Positions 1-8,597 are shown, counted from the first letter of the stretch. The stretch: DNA of 64,000 bases from Lachnospiraceae bacterium (GCA_015057635.1 SVEB01000020.1:34286-98285), one strand, 5' to 3'. A program made the numbers and translations. The notes: generated by a model from the letters alone, not told the origin.

Positions 1-2
1 CC

Positions 3-155
3 GGACGGTTTGATGTAAACTATGTTCTGGGACAGAAATTAGTGGACGGAAAACAGCAGACGGTTGTCGTGGATTACCAGAGCAGGGTGAATGTTTCTGA
101 CGTAGAATATGTGCCGCTGGAATTCGAGCAGACAAGCCTGAATTTGTTTGAATAA
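3..155 (+). CDS. 3' end of an unidentified gene (partial)
   Basis: The window opens inside a reading frame whose last 50 codons are visible and which stops with TAA at 153-155. The visible tail is polar and ends in FEQTSLNLFE. I do not recognise the family from this tail, and the body of the gene lies outside the window. The next gene starts 61 bases downstream on the same strand, so the two could be cotranscribed. Confidence 0.55.
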   Translation, partial: GRFDVNYVLGQKLVDGKQQTVVVDYQSRVNVSDVEYVPLEFEQTSLNLFE

Positions 156-216
156 AACTTGTTTCTTAATAATGGAGATGATAATATAGTCATAGATTTA
201 AAATGGGGGCACATCT

Positions 217-2928
217 ATGGAGAAATATCAGATAATCGTAAAGATTGAACAGATAAGAAAATACCTCGAGCAGGGAGATTGTATCAAGGCTGCCACTTTG
301 GCAGCCGAGATTGATCTGAAGAAAATAAAGAGCATGTCTGATCTAAGCGTGATTGCAGAAGCGTATTTTCAGAGCATGCAGTATAAAAAGGCGAGAAGTT
401 TGTTTTTACAGATTTATGAGAAAACAAGATCACGCCGTATTTTAGCACAGTTGGTGCATCTCTCCATCAAGTTAGAAGATGCTTCGGAGGCTGAGAAGTA
501 TCTTTTAGAGTATATTAAGATTGCTCCGAATGATTTTTACCGATACATTTTCCGTTTCAGCATTGATAAGCTGTTAAAGAAACCAGATGACATACTGATC
601 AAGGATCTGGAGGAACTGAAAAAAGCAGAATATATGGAAAGCTGGTCTTATGAACTTGCGAAGTTGTATCATAAGACCGGTGATGAGAAGAGATGCGTGG
701 CAGAATGCTCTGATATTATTCTGTGGTTTGGAAGCGGAATCTATGTGGAAAAGGCGAAGGCTTTAAGGGCATATTATACAGGGGAATCAGAATCAGAAGA
801 GACAGATTCCAATAAACAGGAAGAGAAAACGGAAACATCTAAATCATTAGGTGCGGAAGATGTCTCCAAAATAGTAAACCTATTAAAGGCGGTCGGGGAG
901 AAAAAGCCGGAACAGAAAGAAAAGATGGAAGAATCGGCAGAGCCGGTTATGGATATACAGGAAAACAAGTCAGAAGAAGAACCATTAAAAGATTTAGAAG
1001 AAAAGTCAGAAGGAAATCAGACAGATGAACTGACAGAGAAACGGACAGAGAACCTGAGTGAAAATCCAAGTGAAGGCCTAAGCGAAAAGCAGAATGAGGA
1101 TCAGAACGAAGATCAAGAGGATGATTTTGCTGTTTCGAAGGCGTCAGAACACTTAAAAGAGAATCAGGCTGAAAGTTTGGAAGAACAGAAGGTGATTTTA
1201 GAGGATGCAGATCACGAAATAGAAGCAGAGGATTCGGAAGTCTTAGAGGAATATCCGGAGTATAAAGCTATGCAGGAAGCTGGCAAGGCAGAATCAGATG
1301 ATAATGGATCAGATCACCAAGAATCACAGGTTAAAGAAGCCGATGATACCGAATCTGAAGATGCAGAAGCCGAACATGCAGAATCTGAAGATGAGGAATC
1401 CGAAGAAGAAGACTGGGATTCGGAAGATGAGGATGACGAAGAGTTTGAGGATGATGAAGAATCCGACGATGATGAAGAGTGGGATGATGAGGAGTCTGAG
1501 GGAAAAGAAGAATCAGGCGATCAGCTACAGCCAGAAGATGAGGAATCTTATAGAATCAGTGCAGTCTCGGAAGAAGAAGCCCGTGCATTGGCAGATCTGT
1601 TTGATCAGGATGAGAAAGAAAAGAAAAGAAAGAAGAAAAAGAAATCCATTTTTTCTAAACTAAAGGATGCCATCCGTTCTGCAATAGAGGAAGAAGAGAA
1701 TCGCAACCGAGAGGCTGAGGAAATCGAGCTAGAAGCAGAGAAGGAAGCACAATCAAACAACTTAGAGATGAAGGAAGAAATGGAATCTTCAAACACGGTT
1801 AAAGAAAGTATAGAAGAATCTTCAAACGTACAAAATGATAAGGAAGAGCTAGAGGCTGATTTAAATGAAAGCAGCATGACAGAACTTTATCAGGCAGTTC
1901 AGACAGAGTTAAAGCAAGAGCGCTTTTCGGAAGAGTGTGCGGAACAACCGGATTTTAGTGAGAAGAATCTGCAAGAGGCTTCCTTAGAAGAAACGTCTTC
2001 GGAGATGGATTCGGAAGAATCTTTAGCGGAAAGACTGGAAGAAGAAGTCCAGGAAGAAGAAACAGAGGAATGTTCAAAATCGGAGGAATTGTATGTAAGC
2101 GATAAGAGGGAATGCCTGATTTTAGATGAGGTACCGGAAGAACTTCTGATGGTGGATCGTGAAAACGCATTGTATGAAAGACTCCGTGAAAAGCAGATAA
2201 AAGCAGTGGATCTGACAGGAGATTTTAGCAGAGTGGAATCCGTAAGAAGATCCATTATGCAGTGTCTGGAGAAAGCATTCGAGCAACCGTCAAGAAACGT
2301 GAATCTGATGATCGCAGGCGGAAATCAGATGGGCAAAAAGGCGCTTGCCAAGCTGCTTGCAAGAGATTTTCATGCACTTGGAATCAATCCATCTCCTAAA
2401 GTAGCATTAATTCATGCACTGCGGTTAAATCGTATGAATCTTAAGGATAAGATGGCACAGCTTGCAGGCTGCATGCTGATTATTGAAGAGGCATGTGAGT
2501 TATCCGAGGAATCTATCTTACATCTTCAGGAGATTATTGAGGATGAACGCTGTCAGTTCGGGGTTATTTTAGCAGGACAGACAGAGAAGATGGACAGGCT
2601 GTTCGCGGCACATGATACGCTTCGAACATTATTCTATAACCGGATCTTTATACCGGAATTTACTGCTAATGATTATCTTGGATATGCGTATTCTTATTTA
2701 AACGAAAGAGATTATCAAATCAGGGAAGATGCGCTTATGACACTTGGTGAGAATATCGATAAGATCATGAGGGCAGAGGGAACGTTAGAAGCCGTGACGA
2801 ATTACTTAAAGCAGGTCATCCGTAAGGCAGAAGGGCGGAATGCTAAGAAAATAGCAGCCCTGACGGAATCAAGAGAGTATGATACCGCAGAACTGCTTGT
2901 ATTAAAAGTGGAAGATTTTATAGTTTAA
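217..2928 (+). CDS. TPR / acidic low-complexity / AAA-like ATPase protein
   Basis: Protein of 903 residues in three parts. Residues 1 to about 190 are helical and TPR-like, with repeated short Tyr/Ala/Leu helices. Residues about 195-620 are an extremely Glu/Asp/Ser-rich, probably disordered segment with one Lys-rich patch (KEKKRKKKKK). Residues about 690-850 resemble an AAA-type nucleotide-binding domain: a P-loop-like GGNQMGKKAL near residue 700 and a Walker B-like CMLIIEEA near 750. The start follows a G-rich ribosome binding site (GGGGGC). The stop overlaps the 3' end of the convergent Ig-like gene by 11 bases. Its function is unknown. The ATPase part resembles CbbX/SpoVK-like domains only loosely, and the P-loop has Lys-Lys where Lys-Ser/Thr is usual, so ATP hydrolysis is uncertain. 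Confidence 0.75.
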   Translation: MEKYQIIVKIEQIRKYLEQGDCIKAATLAAEIDLKKIKSMSDLSVIAEAYFQSMQYKKARSLFLQIYEKTRSRRILAQLVHLSIKLEDASEAEKYLLEYIKIAPNDFYRYIFRFSIDKLLKKPDDILIKDLEELKKAEYMESWSYELAKLYHKTGDEKRCVAECSDIILWFGSGIYVEKAKALRAYYTGESESEETDSNKQEEKTETSKSLGAEDVSKIVNLLKAVGEKKPEQKEKMEESAEPVMDIQENKSEEEPLKDLEEKSEGNQTDELTEKRTENLSENPSEGLSEKQNEDQNEDQEDDFAVSKASEHLKENQAESLEEQKVILEDADHEIEAEDSEVLEEYPEYKAMQEAGKAESDDNGSDHQESQVKEADDTESEDAEAEHAESEDEESEEEDWDSEDEDDEEFEDDEESDDDEEWDDEESEGKEESGDQLQPEDEESYRISAVSEEEARALADLFDQDEKEKKRKKKKKSIFSKLKDAIRSAIEEEENRNREAEEIELEAEKEAQSNNLEMKEEMESSNTVKESIEESSNVQNDKEELEADLNESSMTELYQAVQTELKQERFSEECAEQPDFSEKNLQEASLEETSSEMDSEESLAERLEEEVQEEETEECSKSEELYVSDKRECLILDEVPEELLMVDRENALYERLREKQIKAVDLTGDFSRVESVRRSIMQCLEKAFEQPSRNVNLMIAGGNQMGKKALAKLLARDFHALGINPSPKVALIHALRLNRMNLKDKMAQLAGCMLIIEEACELSEESILHLQEIIEDERCQFGVILAGQTEKMDRLFAAHDTLRTLFYNRIFIPEFTANDYLGYAYSYLNERDYQIREDALMTLGENIDKIMRAEGTLEAVTNYLKQVIRKAEGRNAKKIAALTESREYDTAELLVLKVEDFIV

Positions 2929-3259
2929 AACGAAGGCTGATATCGGATTTAAGCCGTTGTCCGCCTTTGGATTCTACATTCTTAGATATGTACAGCAGGT
3001 AGGACTGTTCTTGAGCGTAAGGTTCTAATGGTTCCACTTCAATGGACTGGTTGACTGCATCATAGCGGATGGATGTCCTTAATGGGGAACCATCCATCTT
3101 GGTCACATAAAGATTCATATTATTAACGGTAGCAGGGTTTAAAGGAGCAGAAAACTTCACCTGCCACACGAATTTTCCTGTTTTAAATTTAAGATTCTGT
3201 TTCACTACGGTATCATCTGTGCCGGAAAAATTTTCGATTGAAATATAATTTGAACTCAT
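2918..3259 (-). CDS. small bacterial Ig-like (SbsA/Big_5-type) protein
   Basis: Protein of 113 residues. I chose the ATG at 3259 because GAGGTGATACC precedes it; a longer frame upstream has no ribosome binding site and runs into the divergent gene. The pattern KFSAPLNPATVNNMNLYV followed by a C-terminal beta-rich half ending in SDISLRFKL matches the SbsA/Big_5 Ig-like fold, which is usually found as repeats in surface proteins. Here the domain stands alone, with no signal peptide or anchor visible. A promoter and a perfect 11-bp inverted repeat lie just upstream. Whether it is cytoplasmic or exported cannot be told from the sequence. Confidence 0.7.
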   Translation of the reverse strand: MSSNYISIENFSGTDDTVVKQNLKFKTGKFVWQVKFSAPLNPATVNNMNLYVTKMDGSPLRTSIRYDAVNQSIEVEPLEPYAQEQSYLLYISKNVESKGGQRLKSDISLRFKL

Positions 3260-3275
3260 GGTATCACCTCTTAAT

Positions 3276-3303
3276 GTAATATAGAAATGGTGTTCTATAT
3301 TAC
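3276..3303 (-). promoter_or_regulatory. inverted repeat, possible operator or 5' hairpin
   Basis: Perfect 11-bp arms GTAATATAGAA and TTCTATATTAC separated by six bases. The repeat begins one base downstream of the minus-strand -10 box and so covers the expected transcription start of the Ig-like gene. It could be a repressor site or an mRNA 5' stem. Confidence 0.5.
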
Positions 3304-3304
3304 C

Positions 3305-3334
3305 ATTATATACTATAAAACAAAGAGGATGCAA
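3305..3334 (-). promoter_or_regulatory. promoter of the Ig-like gene
   Basis: On the minus strand TTGCAT and TATAAT are separated by 18 bases, upstream of the gene starting at 3259. The -10 box directly abuts the 11-bp inverted repeat. Confidence 0.5.
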
Positions 3335-3389
3335 TCCATAATCTATGGATGCTTCCATGAAAATAGATAAGAAAGGTAAAGCAACACAT

Positions 3390-3971
3390 ATGGAAAAAGA
3401 ACAATGGAAACCCGGGAATATGTTATATCCGCTCCCGGTTGTTATGGTAAGCTCAGCGGATAAGGAGGGAAATAGCAATATCTTTACAGCATGCTGGGCA
3501 GGGACAGTCTGTACGAATCCCCCAATGGTGTCTGTATCCATACGAAAGGAACGTCATTCTTATGGAATGATCGAAGAGACAAAAGAGTTTGTAATTAATC
3601 TGGCAACCGAGGAACTGGCATTCGCAACCGATTACTGTGGCGTAAAGTCAGGTAGGGATGTAGATAAATTCAAGGAAATGAAGCTGACAAGATTAGATGG
3701 TGTCAATACCAATGCACCGATGATTGGGGAATCACCGGTCAATATTGAATGCAAAGTAAGAGAAATCATCAAATTGGGCTCCCATGATATGTTTGTAGCA
3801 GATGTAGTAGCCGTTCATGTCAGCAAAGAATATATGAATGAAACCGGAAAGTTTGAACTGCATCGCAGCAAACCAATCGTATACTCTCACGGAGAATATT
3901 ACGGGGTAGGAAATCTGCTTGGAACGTTCGGATATTCCGTTCGCAAGGATAAGTCAAAAAAGAAAAAATAA
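3390..3971 (+). CDS. flavin reductase family protein (FMN-binding split barrel)
   Basis: Protein of 193 residues from the ATG at 3390, which has AGAAAGG 12 bases upstream; in-frame ATGs at 3345 and 3357 lack a usable site. The N-terminal run with PLPVVMVSSADKEGNSNIFT, the TNPPMVSVSIRKERHSYGMI segment and the VINLATEEL segment are typical of the flavin reductase-like / FMN-binding split-barrel family. Members bind FMN and transfer electrons from NAD(P)H or act as flavoredoxin-like carriers in anaerobes. It lies 29 bases ahead of the shikimate kinase gene and is probably cotranscribed with it. The partner is not known. Alternative identity within the same fold: an FMN-binding oxidoreductase of unknown substrate. 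Confidence 0.85.
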   Translation: MEKEQWKPGNMLYPLPVVMVSSADKEGNSNIFTACWAGTVCTNPPMVSVSIRKERHSYGMIEETKEFVINLATEELAFATDYCGVKSGRDVDKFKEMKLTRLDGVNTNAPMIGESPVNIECKVREIIKLGSHDMFVADVVAVHVSKEYMNETGKFELHRSKPIVYSHGEYYGVGNLLGTFGYSVRKDKSKKKK

Positions 3972-4000
3972 AGCAATACAAACGACGGGGGAATTTAACC

Positions 4001-4513
4001 ATGATGGAGGATAATGTTGTATTGATTGGAATGCCGGGATCGGGAAAGAGCACAATCGGGGTTGTGCTCGCGAAGGTCTTAGGCTATCGGTTTATAGATT
4101 CTGATCTTGTGATTCAGGAGAGTGAGAAAAGGCTGTTGAAGGATATTATTGAAGAGGACGGTCTGGAGGAATTCATAAGAATCGAAGAAAGAGTGAATGC
4201 AAGTCTTGAGGCTGAAAATTCCGTGATCGCTACCGGCGGCAGCGTGATATATGGACCGGATGCAATGCGCCATTTAAGGAATATTGGAACGGTTATATAT
4301 TTAAAGCTTTCTTATGATTCCGTAAAGGAGCGCCTCGGGGATTTAGCAGAGCGGGGGGTAGTCCTAAGACCCGATCAGGATCTTTATGCACTGTATGAAG
4401 AACGATGTCCGCTTTATGAAAAATATGCACATATCACAGTCAACTGTGAAGATATGACGATTGAACAATCTGTGAAACAGATTGTAAATCAGTTAGAAAA
4501 ATGCATCTTCTAA
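4001..4513 (+). CDS. aroK: shikimate kinase
   Basis: Phosphorylates shikimate with ATP in the chorismate pathway. The 170-residue length fits the family. Visible motifs are a Walker A loop (GMPGSGKST) near residue 10, the substrate-binding DSDLVI segment near residue 33, the ATGGSVIYG glycine loop near residue 78, and a lid Arg in the VLRPDQDL segment. The start is ATGATG, with a G-rich site (ACGGGGG) upstream. No other aromatic-pathway gene is adjacent; it follows the flavin reductase gene and precedes murA across a 305-base gap with its own promoter. Confidence 0.9.
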   Translation: MMEDNVVLIGMPGSGKSTIGVVLAKVLGYRFIDSDLVIQESEKRLLKDIIEEDGLEEFIRIEERVNASLEAENSVIATGGSVIYGPDAMRHLRNIGTVIYLKLSYDSVKERLGDLAERGVVLRPDQDLYALYEERCPLYEKYAHITVNCEDMTIEQSVKQIVNQLEKCIF

Positions 4514-4557
4514 CATCGGGAAATGTTGAGAAATACTGGTTTTTTCCCAAATGGTTA

Positions 4558-4585
4558 TTTACAAATTGAATCTTTATGTTATAAT
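4558..4585 (+). promoter_or_regulatory. probable murA promoter
   Basis: TTTACA and TATAAT separated by 16 bases, in the 305-base gap between aroK and murA. It would give a leader of roughly 225 bases before murA. I recognise no riboswitch in that leader. Confidence 0.5.
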
Positions 4586-4697
4586 CAGACTTAGATTAAA
4601 AATTGACAAATAGGAAAAGCAGTTCATGTGCAAAAGTAACAAATAGCGGCCGCATAGGGGGTTATTGGCGAGACTTACTGTTTGCGCAGGATTTATT

Positions 4698-4772
4698 ATG
4701 CATAAATTACGTTCATTATATACCCTGGCAGTATGTTTCTGTCTGGGGTTCCTAAGTTTAAGGGTGAAATAA
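4698..4772 (+). CDS. possible 24-residue hydrophobic peptide in the murA leader
   Basis: An ATG-started frame of 24 codons ends in TAA within the murA leader. The peptide has a basic start (MHKLRS) and a hydrophobic, Cys-containing middle (LAVCFCLGFL). The ribosome binding site is weak (CAGGA). It could be a leader peptide, a tiny membrane peptide or chance. Confidence 0.2.
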   Translation: MHKLRSLYTLAVCFCLGFLSLRVK

Positions 4773-4818
4773 CATGACATGAAAGTGACTGCGTATTTAT
4801 AATAGATAGAGGTGTGCA

Positions 4819-6117
4819 ATGGAGCAGTATATAATTAAAGGTGGAAAAGCTTTAGCAGGAGAAGTTACCATTGGCGGAGCAAAAAATGCGGCACTAGGTA
4901 TTCTTGCGGCATCAATTATGACAGATGAGACAGTTGTAATTGAAAATCTTCCAGATGTGCGTGACATCAATGTATTATTACAGGCAATTGAAGAAATCGG
5001 AGCAAAGGTAGAACGTGTGGATCGTCATACCGCTAAGATTTCAGGCGGACAGATTTCTTTAGTAAGCATTGAATATGATTTTATCCGTAAAATCAGAGCA
5101 TCTTACTACTTAATCGGTGCTCTTTTAGGTAAATATAAAACTGCAGAGGTGGCTCTGCCAGGCGGCTGTAATATCGGAAGCCGTCCAATCGATCAGCATA
5201 TCAAAGGCTTTGAAGCATTAGGTGCAGATGTTAAGATTCAGCACGGCATGATTCAGGCAAATGCAAAAAAATTAGTGGGAAGTCATATTTATCTTGATAT
5301 GGCCAGCGTTGGAGCAACCATTAATATTATGTTAGCTGCTACATTAGCAGAAGGACAGACAATTATTGAAAACTCTGCGAAGGAACCACATGTTGTGGAT
5401 GTTGCGAATTTCCTTAATAGCATGGGTGCTAACATCAAAGGTGCGGGAACAGATGTAATCCGTATCAAAGGTGTATCCAAGCTACACGGAAGCACATACT
5501 CTATTATTCCGGATCAGATCGAAGCCGGAACCTTTATGTTCGCAGCAGCAGCAACAAAAGGTGATGTTACCGTTAAGAATGTAATTCCAAAGCACTTAGA
5601 AGCTATTACTGCAAAGTTAGTGGAAATGGGCGCAGAAGTAGAAGAATTTGATGATTCCGTACGTGTTGTAGCTACAAAACGTCTTGGACATACTCAGGTT
5701 AAGACACTTCCATACCCAGGATATCCAACCGATATGCAGCCACAGATCACAGCTGTTCTTGCTATGTCTGAAGGCACAAGTATCGTAACAGAAAGCATCT
5801 TTGAAAATCGTTTCAAATATGTGGATGAGTTAGTGAAGATGGGGGCTTCCATTAAAGTGGAAGGCAACACAGCCATCATCGATGGTGTTAAGGAATTAAC
5901 AGGTGCAATCGTATCCGCACCAGACTTAAGAGCGGGTGCAGCGCTTGTTATCGCAGGTCTTGCAGCAGAAGGCTTTACCGTTGTAGAGCAGATCGAATAC
6001 ATTGAACGAGGCTATGAAAACTTCGAAGGAAAGATGCGTGAACTCGGTGCGTCCATGGAAAAGGTGGATGCGGAAGACGAGAAGGCAATCCGTAAATTCA
6101 AGTTAAAAGTAGGCTGA
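4819..6117 (+). CDS. murA: UDP-N-acetylglucosamine 1-carboxyvinyltransferase
   Basis: Catalyses the first committed step of peptidoglycan synthesis, transferring enolpyruvate from PEP to UDP-GlcNAc in the cytoplasm. The 432-residue length is normal for MurA. The N-terminus has the GGAKNAAL motif near residue 20. The active-site loop [15 protein letters not shown], near residues 111-125, retains the catalytic cysteine that fosfomycin targets. The start has GAGGTG ten bases upstream. Firmicutes often carry two paralogues; from this window I cannot say which one this is. The gene is followed by a 17-bp hairpin. Confidence 0.96.
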   Translation: MEQYIIKGGKALAGEVTIGGAKNAALGILAASIMTDETVVIENLPDVRDINVLLQAIEEIGAKVERVDRHTAKISGGQISLVSIEYDFIRKIRASYYLIGALLGKYKTAEVALPGGCNIGSRPIDQHIKGFEALGADVKIQHGMIQANAKKLVGSHIYLDMASVGATINIMLAATLAEGQTIIENSAKEPHVVDVANFLNSMGANIKGAGTDVIRIKGVSKLHGSTYSIIPDQIEAGTFMFAAAATKGDVTVKNVIPKHLEAITAKLVEMGAEVEEFDDSVRVVATKRLGHTQVKTLPYPGYPTDMQPQITAVLAMSEGTSIVTESIFENRFKYVDELVKMGASIKVEGNTAIIDGVKELTGAIVSAPDLRAGAALVIAGLAAEGFTVVEQIEYIERGYENFEGKMRELGASMEKVDAEDEKAIRKFKLKVG

Positions 6118-6150
6118 TAAAATAGTGGCAATAAAAAGCCGCAGAATAAA

Positions 6151-6188
6151 GAGGCGGTATGGTTCGAGCAATCGAACCATACCGCCTC
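6151..6188. terminator. bidirectional terminator-like hairpin after murA
   Basis: A perfect 17-bp inverted repeat starting GAGGCGGTATGG with a GCAA tetraloop sits between the convergent murA and orphan-domain genes. The + strand side is followed by only a short T-rich stretch, so termination may be partial. Confidence 0.65.
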
Positions 6189-6312
6189 TTCTATGTATAT
6201 ATGGGTTTTCCCTATAAGAAATGTTTTATGTATAGATTGGACTCCCTAGAAAGATCAAGATAGGAATCACCGACTTTTACAAGGGGTTTGGAGATGTGAT
6301 TTCGGTCAATCA

Positions 6313-6507
6313 TCAGGATGGACCCTTTTCTTCCTCTTCTGATTCGATCACAAGCTCAGGGATGGAATAAAACTTAAGCCGGGAAATCATTTTGTCTGAG
6401 AGGCGAGAGCCTTTTGGTATGATCAGCTGATTGCTGAAGGTGTAGATATCCTCTCCGACTACCATTCCGGGAATGGCTTCATTTGTGAATAATTTGATTG
6501 TCTTCAT
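6313..6507 (-). CDS. orphan HD-GYP-associated N-terminal domain protein
   Basis: Protein of 64 residues with a good ribosome binding site (AGGAG) ahead of its ATG. The segment IPGMVVGEDIYTFSNQLIIP, then KGSRLSDKMISRL, matches the short domain that normally precedes the HD-GYP domain in cyclic-di-GMP phosphodiesterases (usual pattern PGMVLAEDIY...LLPKGT.LT). Here the domain stands alone and ends in an acidic tail. It has its own strong promoter and is convergent with murA. Its role is unknown; it may be a regulatory or interaction module. The identification rests on pattern similarity only. Confidence 0.7.
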   Translation of the reverse strand: MKTIKLFTNEAIPGMVVGEDIYTFSNQLIIPKGSRLSDKMISRLKFYSIPELVIESEEEEKGPS

Positions 6508-6562
6508 TCGTATCTCCTAATTTTTGCAGTTTTACTGTAAAAAAAAGTAATGTAATGGTTAA

Positions 6563-6591
6563 ATTATATAAAAAATTACATAATAAGTCAA
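6563..6591 (-). promoter_or_regulatory. promoter of the 64-residue gene
   Basis: Minus-strand TTGACT and TATAAT separated by exactly 17 bases, about 60 bases upstream of the start codon. Confidence 0.7.
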
Positions 6592-6642
6592 ATGAAATGC
6601 GTCAAAATAGATAATTCCAATATCAGTACCAGTAAGATAGTC

Positions 6643-6671
6643 TTGCGAAAGGAAAAGCGGAAAGATATAAT
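6643..6671 (+). promoter_or_regulatory. promoter of the CsoR-family gene
   Basis: TTGCGA and TATAAT separated by 17 bases, with the -10 box about 40 bases before the ATG at 6711. Confidence 0.65.
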
Positions 6672-6710
6672 GAAAGAAAATAGGAATCGGATTAAAGGAG
6701 TGGCTGGCTG

Positions 6711-7007
6711 ATGGAGTGTGAATGTGGAAACAAGAGAAAGCATCGAGAAGAAAAGGAATATAAAGATCTGATTCACCGTCTGAACCGTATCGAAGGGCAG
6801 GTAAGGGGTATAAAGAAGATGGTGGAGGACGAGTGCTACTGCTCGGATATCCTGACACAGGTATCCGCCATCCAGTCTGCGTTAAATGGCTTTAATAAAG
6901 TGCTGTTAAGCAATCATATCAAAAGCTGTGTAGTGGATGATATACGGAACGGGAACGATGAAGTTGTGGATGATCTGTTAAAAACGCTTCAGAAGTTGAT
7001 GAAATAA
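6711..7007 (+). CDS. CsoR/DUF156-family metal- or persulfide-sensing repressor
   Basis: Protein of 98 residues, all helical, with the family signature HRLNRIEGQVRGIKKMVEDE. The ligand residues of the copper-sensor subgroup are visible: a Cys in ECYCSDIL and a His/Cys pair in SNHIKSC, matching the Cys-His-Cys pattern of CsoR. The N-terminus adds CECGNKRKHR, another possible metal-binding cluster. Members are tetrameric repressors that release DNA on Cu(I), Ni, formaldehyde or persulfide. No copper ATPase or chaperone gene is adjacent; the next gene is metK, 300 bases downstream. The target operon is therefore not evident here. Confidence 0.85.
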   Translation: MECECGNKRKHREEKEYKDLIHRLNRIEGQVRGIKKMVEDECYCSDILTQVSAIQSALNGFNKVLLSNHIKSCVVDDIRNGNDEVVDDLLKTLQKLMK

Positions 7008-7012
7008 AATGC

Positions 7013-7041
7013 TTGACAAGTTAGAATAATTAGTATATTCT
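7013..7041 (+). promoter_or_regulatory. promoter of the SAM riboswitch-metK unit
   Basis: TTGACA and TATTCT separated by 17 bases, starting six bases after the CsoR-family stop codon. The predicted start lies about 60 bases before the riboswitch aptamer. Confidence 0.7.
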
Positions 7042-7108
7042 TAAGAAACAAGTTGTAGCACTTAGGCTGCAGCCCGCATTGAAAAATGAAAAATGATTAT
7101 AAATAAAT

Positions 7109-7205
7109 CTCTTATTCAGAGTGACGGAGAGTAAAGACTCGGTGAAGTCACGGCAACCCCCTGTGTGGAAGGTGCCAAGTTGAGCGAGAAATCGAACAAT
7201 AAGAG
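7109..7205 (+). ncRNA. SAM-I (S-box) riboswitch aptamer
   Basis: The closing stem P1 is formed by CTCTTATT and AATAAGAG. Between them lie the S-box landmarks in order: AGAGTGACGGAGAG, then GGTGAAGTCACGGCAACC, then AAGGTGCCAAGTTG. S-boxes bind S-adenosylmethionine, and the following gene is SAM synthetase, which fits feedback control. The second landmark is GGTGAAG where GATGAAG is usual. Confidence 0.92.
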
Positions 7206-7227
7206 GAGTTGATAGATAGAATCGTCA

Positions 7228-7253
7228 AGTCCGCTTATTGCGGGCTTTTTTTT
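7228..7253 (+). terminator. riboswitch-controlled terminator
   Basis: Short stem GTCCGC / GCGGGC followed by eight T residues, 23 bases after the SAM aptamer. It is the expected expression platform: SAM binding should favour termination before metK. Confidence 0.85.
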
Positions 7254-7307
7254 GTACTAAATTAAAGGTTTTGAGGAAAGCCTTTAAAATTGAAAGGAGA
7301 AACACAC

Positions 7308-8498
7308 ATGAACAACAAATTATTATTTACATCCGAATCCGTAACCGAAGGACATCCAGATAAGATCTGTGATCAGATCTCAGATGCCGTATTAGATGCA
7401 TTATTAGCACAGGACCCAATGAGCCGTGTCGCTTGCGAAACTGCGATCACAACCGGTCTGGTTCTTGTAATGGGTGAAGTTACAACAAAAGGCTATGTAG
7501 ATATCCAGAAAATCGTTCGTGATACTGTAAGAGAAATTGGATACGACAGAGCAAAATATGGATTCGATGCAGATACATGTGGTGTTATCGTTGCATTAGA
7601 TGAACAGTCAAAAGATATTGCGATGGGTGTTGATAAGGCATTAGAAGCAAAAGAGAATTTGATGACAGATGATGATATTGAAGCAATCGGTGCCGGAGAT
7701 CAGGGTATGATGTTTGGTTATGCCACAAATGAGACAGAAGAATATATGCCATATCCAATCTCTCTTGCACACCGCCTGACAAAGCAGCTTGCAAAAGTAA
7801 GAAAAGATGGCACATTAAGCTACCTTCGTCCGGATGGAAAGAGCCAGGTAACCGTAGAATACAACGAAGAAGGCAAGCCAATCCACTTAAATGCAGTTGT
7901 ATTATCCACTCAGCATGATCCGGATGTAACACAGGAACAGATTCATGAAGATATTAAGAAATATGTATTTGCACCAGTTCTTCCAGCTGAATTAATCGAT
8001 GAAAGAACAAACTTCTTCATCAATCCAACCGGACGTTTTGTAATCGGCGGACCAAACGGCGACAGCGGTCTTACCGGACGTAAGATTATCGTAGATACTT
8101 ACGGCGGATATGCTCGTCACGGCGGCGGAGCATTCTCCGGAAAGGACTGCACAAAGGTTGACCGTTCTGCAGCATATGCAGCAAGATATGTAGCAAAGAA
8201 TATCGTAGCTGCCGGCCTTGCAGAGAAATGTGAAATTCAGCTTTCCTATGCAATCGGTGTTGCAAAGCCTACTTCCATCATGGTTGATACATTTGGAACA
8301 GGCAAGAAATCCAATGAAGAACTCGTGGATATCATCCGTGCGAACTTCGATCTTCGTCCAGCAGGAATCATCAAGATGCTTGACTTAAGAAAGCCAATCT
8401 ACAAACAGACTGCAGCTTATGGTCATTTCGGACGTGTTGATTTAGATCTTCCATGGGAAAGACTTGATAAAGTAGATGTATTAAAAAGCTATTTATAA
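7308..8498 (+). CDS. metK: S-adenosylmethionine synthetase
   Basis: Makes SAM from methionine and ATP in the cytoplasm. I chose the ATG at 7308, preceded by AAAGGAG, giving 396 residues, the usual length; an upstream in-frame ATG at 7290 would add six residues. Visible motifs are [16 protein letters not shown] near residue 15, the P-loop-like [12 protein letters not shown] near 115, and [13 protein letters not shown] near 250. The gene sits behind a SAM riboswitch and is followed by a strong terminator, so it is a single-gene unit controlled by its own product. Confidence 0.97.
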   Translation: MNNKLLFTSESVTEGHPDKICDQISDAVLDALLAQDPMSRVACETAITTGLVLVMGEVTTKGYVDIQKIVRDTVREIGYDRAKYGFDADTCGVIVALDEQSKDIAMGVDKALEAKENLMTDDDIEAIGAGDQGMMFGYATNETEEYMPYPISLAHRLTKQLAKVRKDGTLSYLRPDGKSQVTVEYNEEGKPIHLNAVVLSTQHDPDVTQEQIHEDIKKYVFAPVLPAELIDERTNFFINPTGRFVIGGPNGDSGLTGRKIIVDTYGGYARHGGGAFSGKDCTKVDRSAAYAARYVAKNIVAAGLAEKCEIQLSYAIGVAKPTSIMVDTFGTGKKSNEELVDIIRANFDLRPAGIIKMLDLRKPIYKQTAAYGHFGRVDLDLPWERLDKVDVLKSYL

Positions 8499-8540
8499 GA
8501 ATGGATAAGCCTTTTTAAAGGGCGGATTGCTTTCTTTACG

Positions 8541-8597
8541 ACTCCGGCTTTCAGAGCCTGCTTAAAATGCGGCAGGTTCTGAAAGCCGGAGTTTTTT
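8541..8597 (+). terminator. metK terminator
   Basis: A long stem, about 21 bp with one G-T pair, whose 5' arm begins ACTCCGGCTTTCAGAGCCTG, with a loop of roughly nine bases and a closing run of six T residues. Confidence 0.85.

Noticed and set aside
1298..1663. Lys/Met-rich frame within the acidic segment of the first large gene
   Set aside because: It is a shifted reading of the GAA/GAT-rich coding sequence and has no ribosome binding site.
3345..3389. Earlier start for the flavin reductase
   Set aside because: Neither ATG at 3345 nor 3357 has a ribosome binding site, and this stretch contains the promoter region of the divergent gene.
4586..4818. Riboswitch in the murA leader
   Set aside because: I compared the leader by eye with c-di-GMP, c-di-AMP and other common classes and found no matching landmarks.
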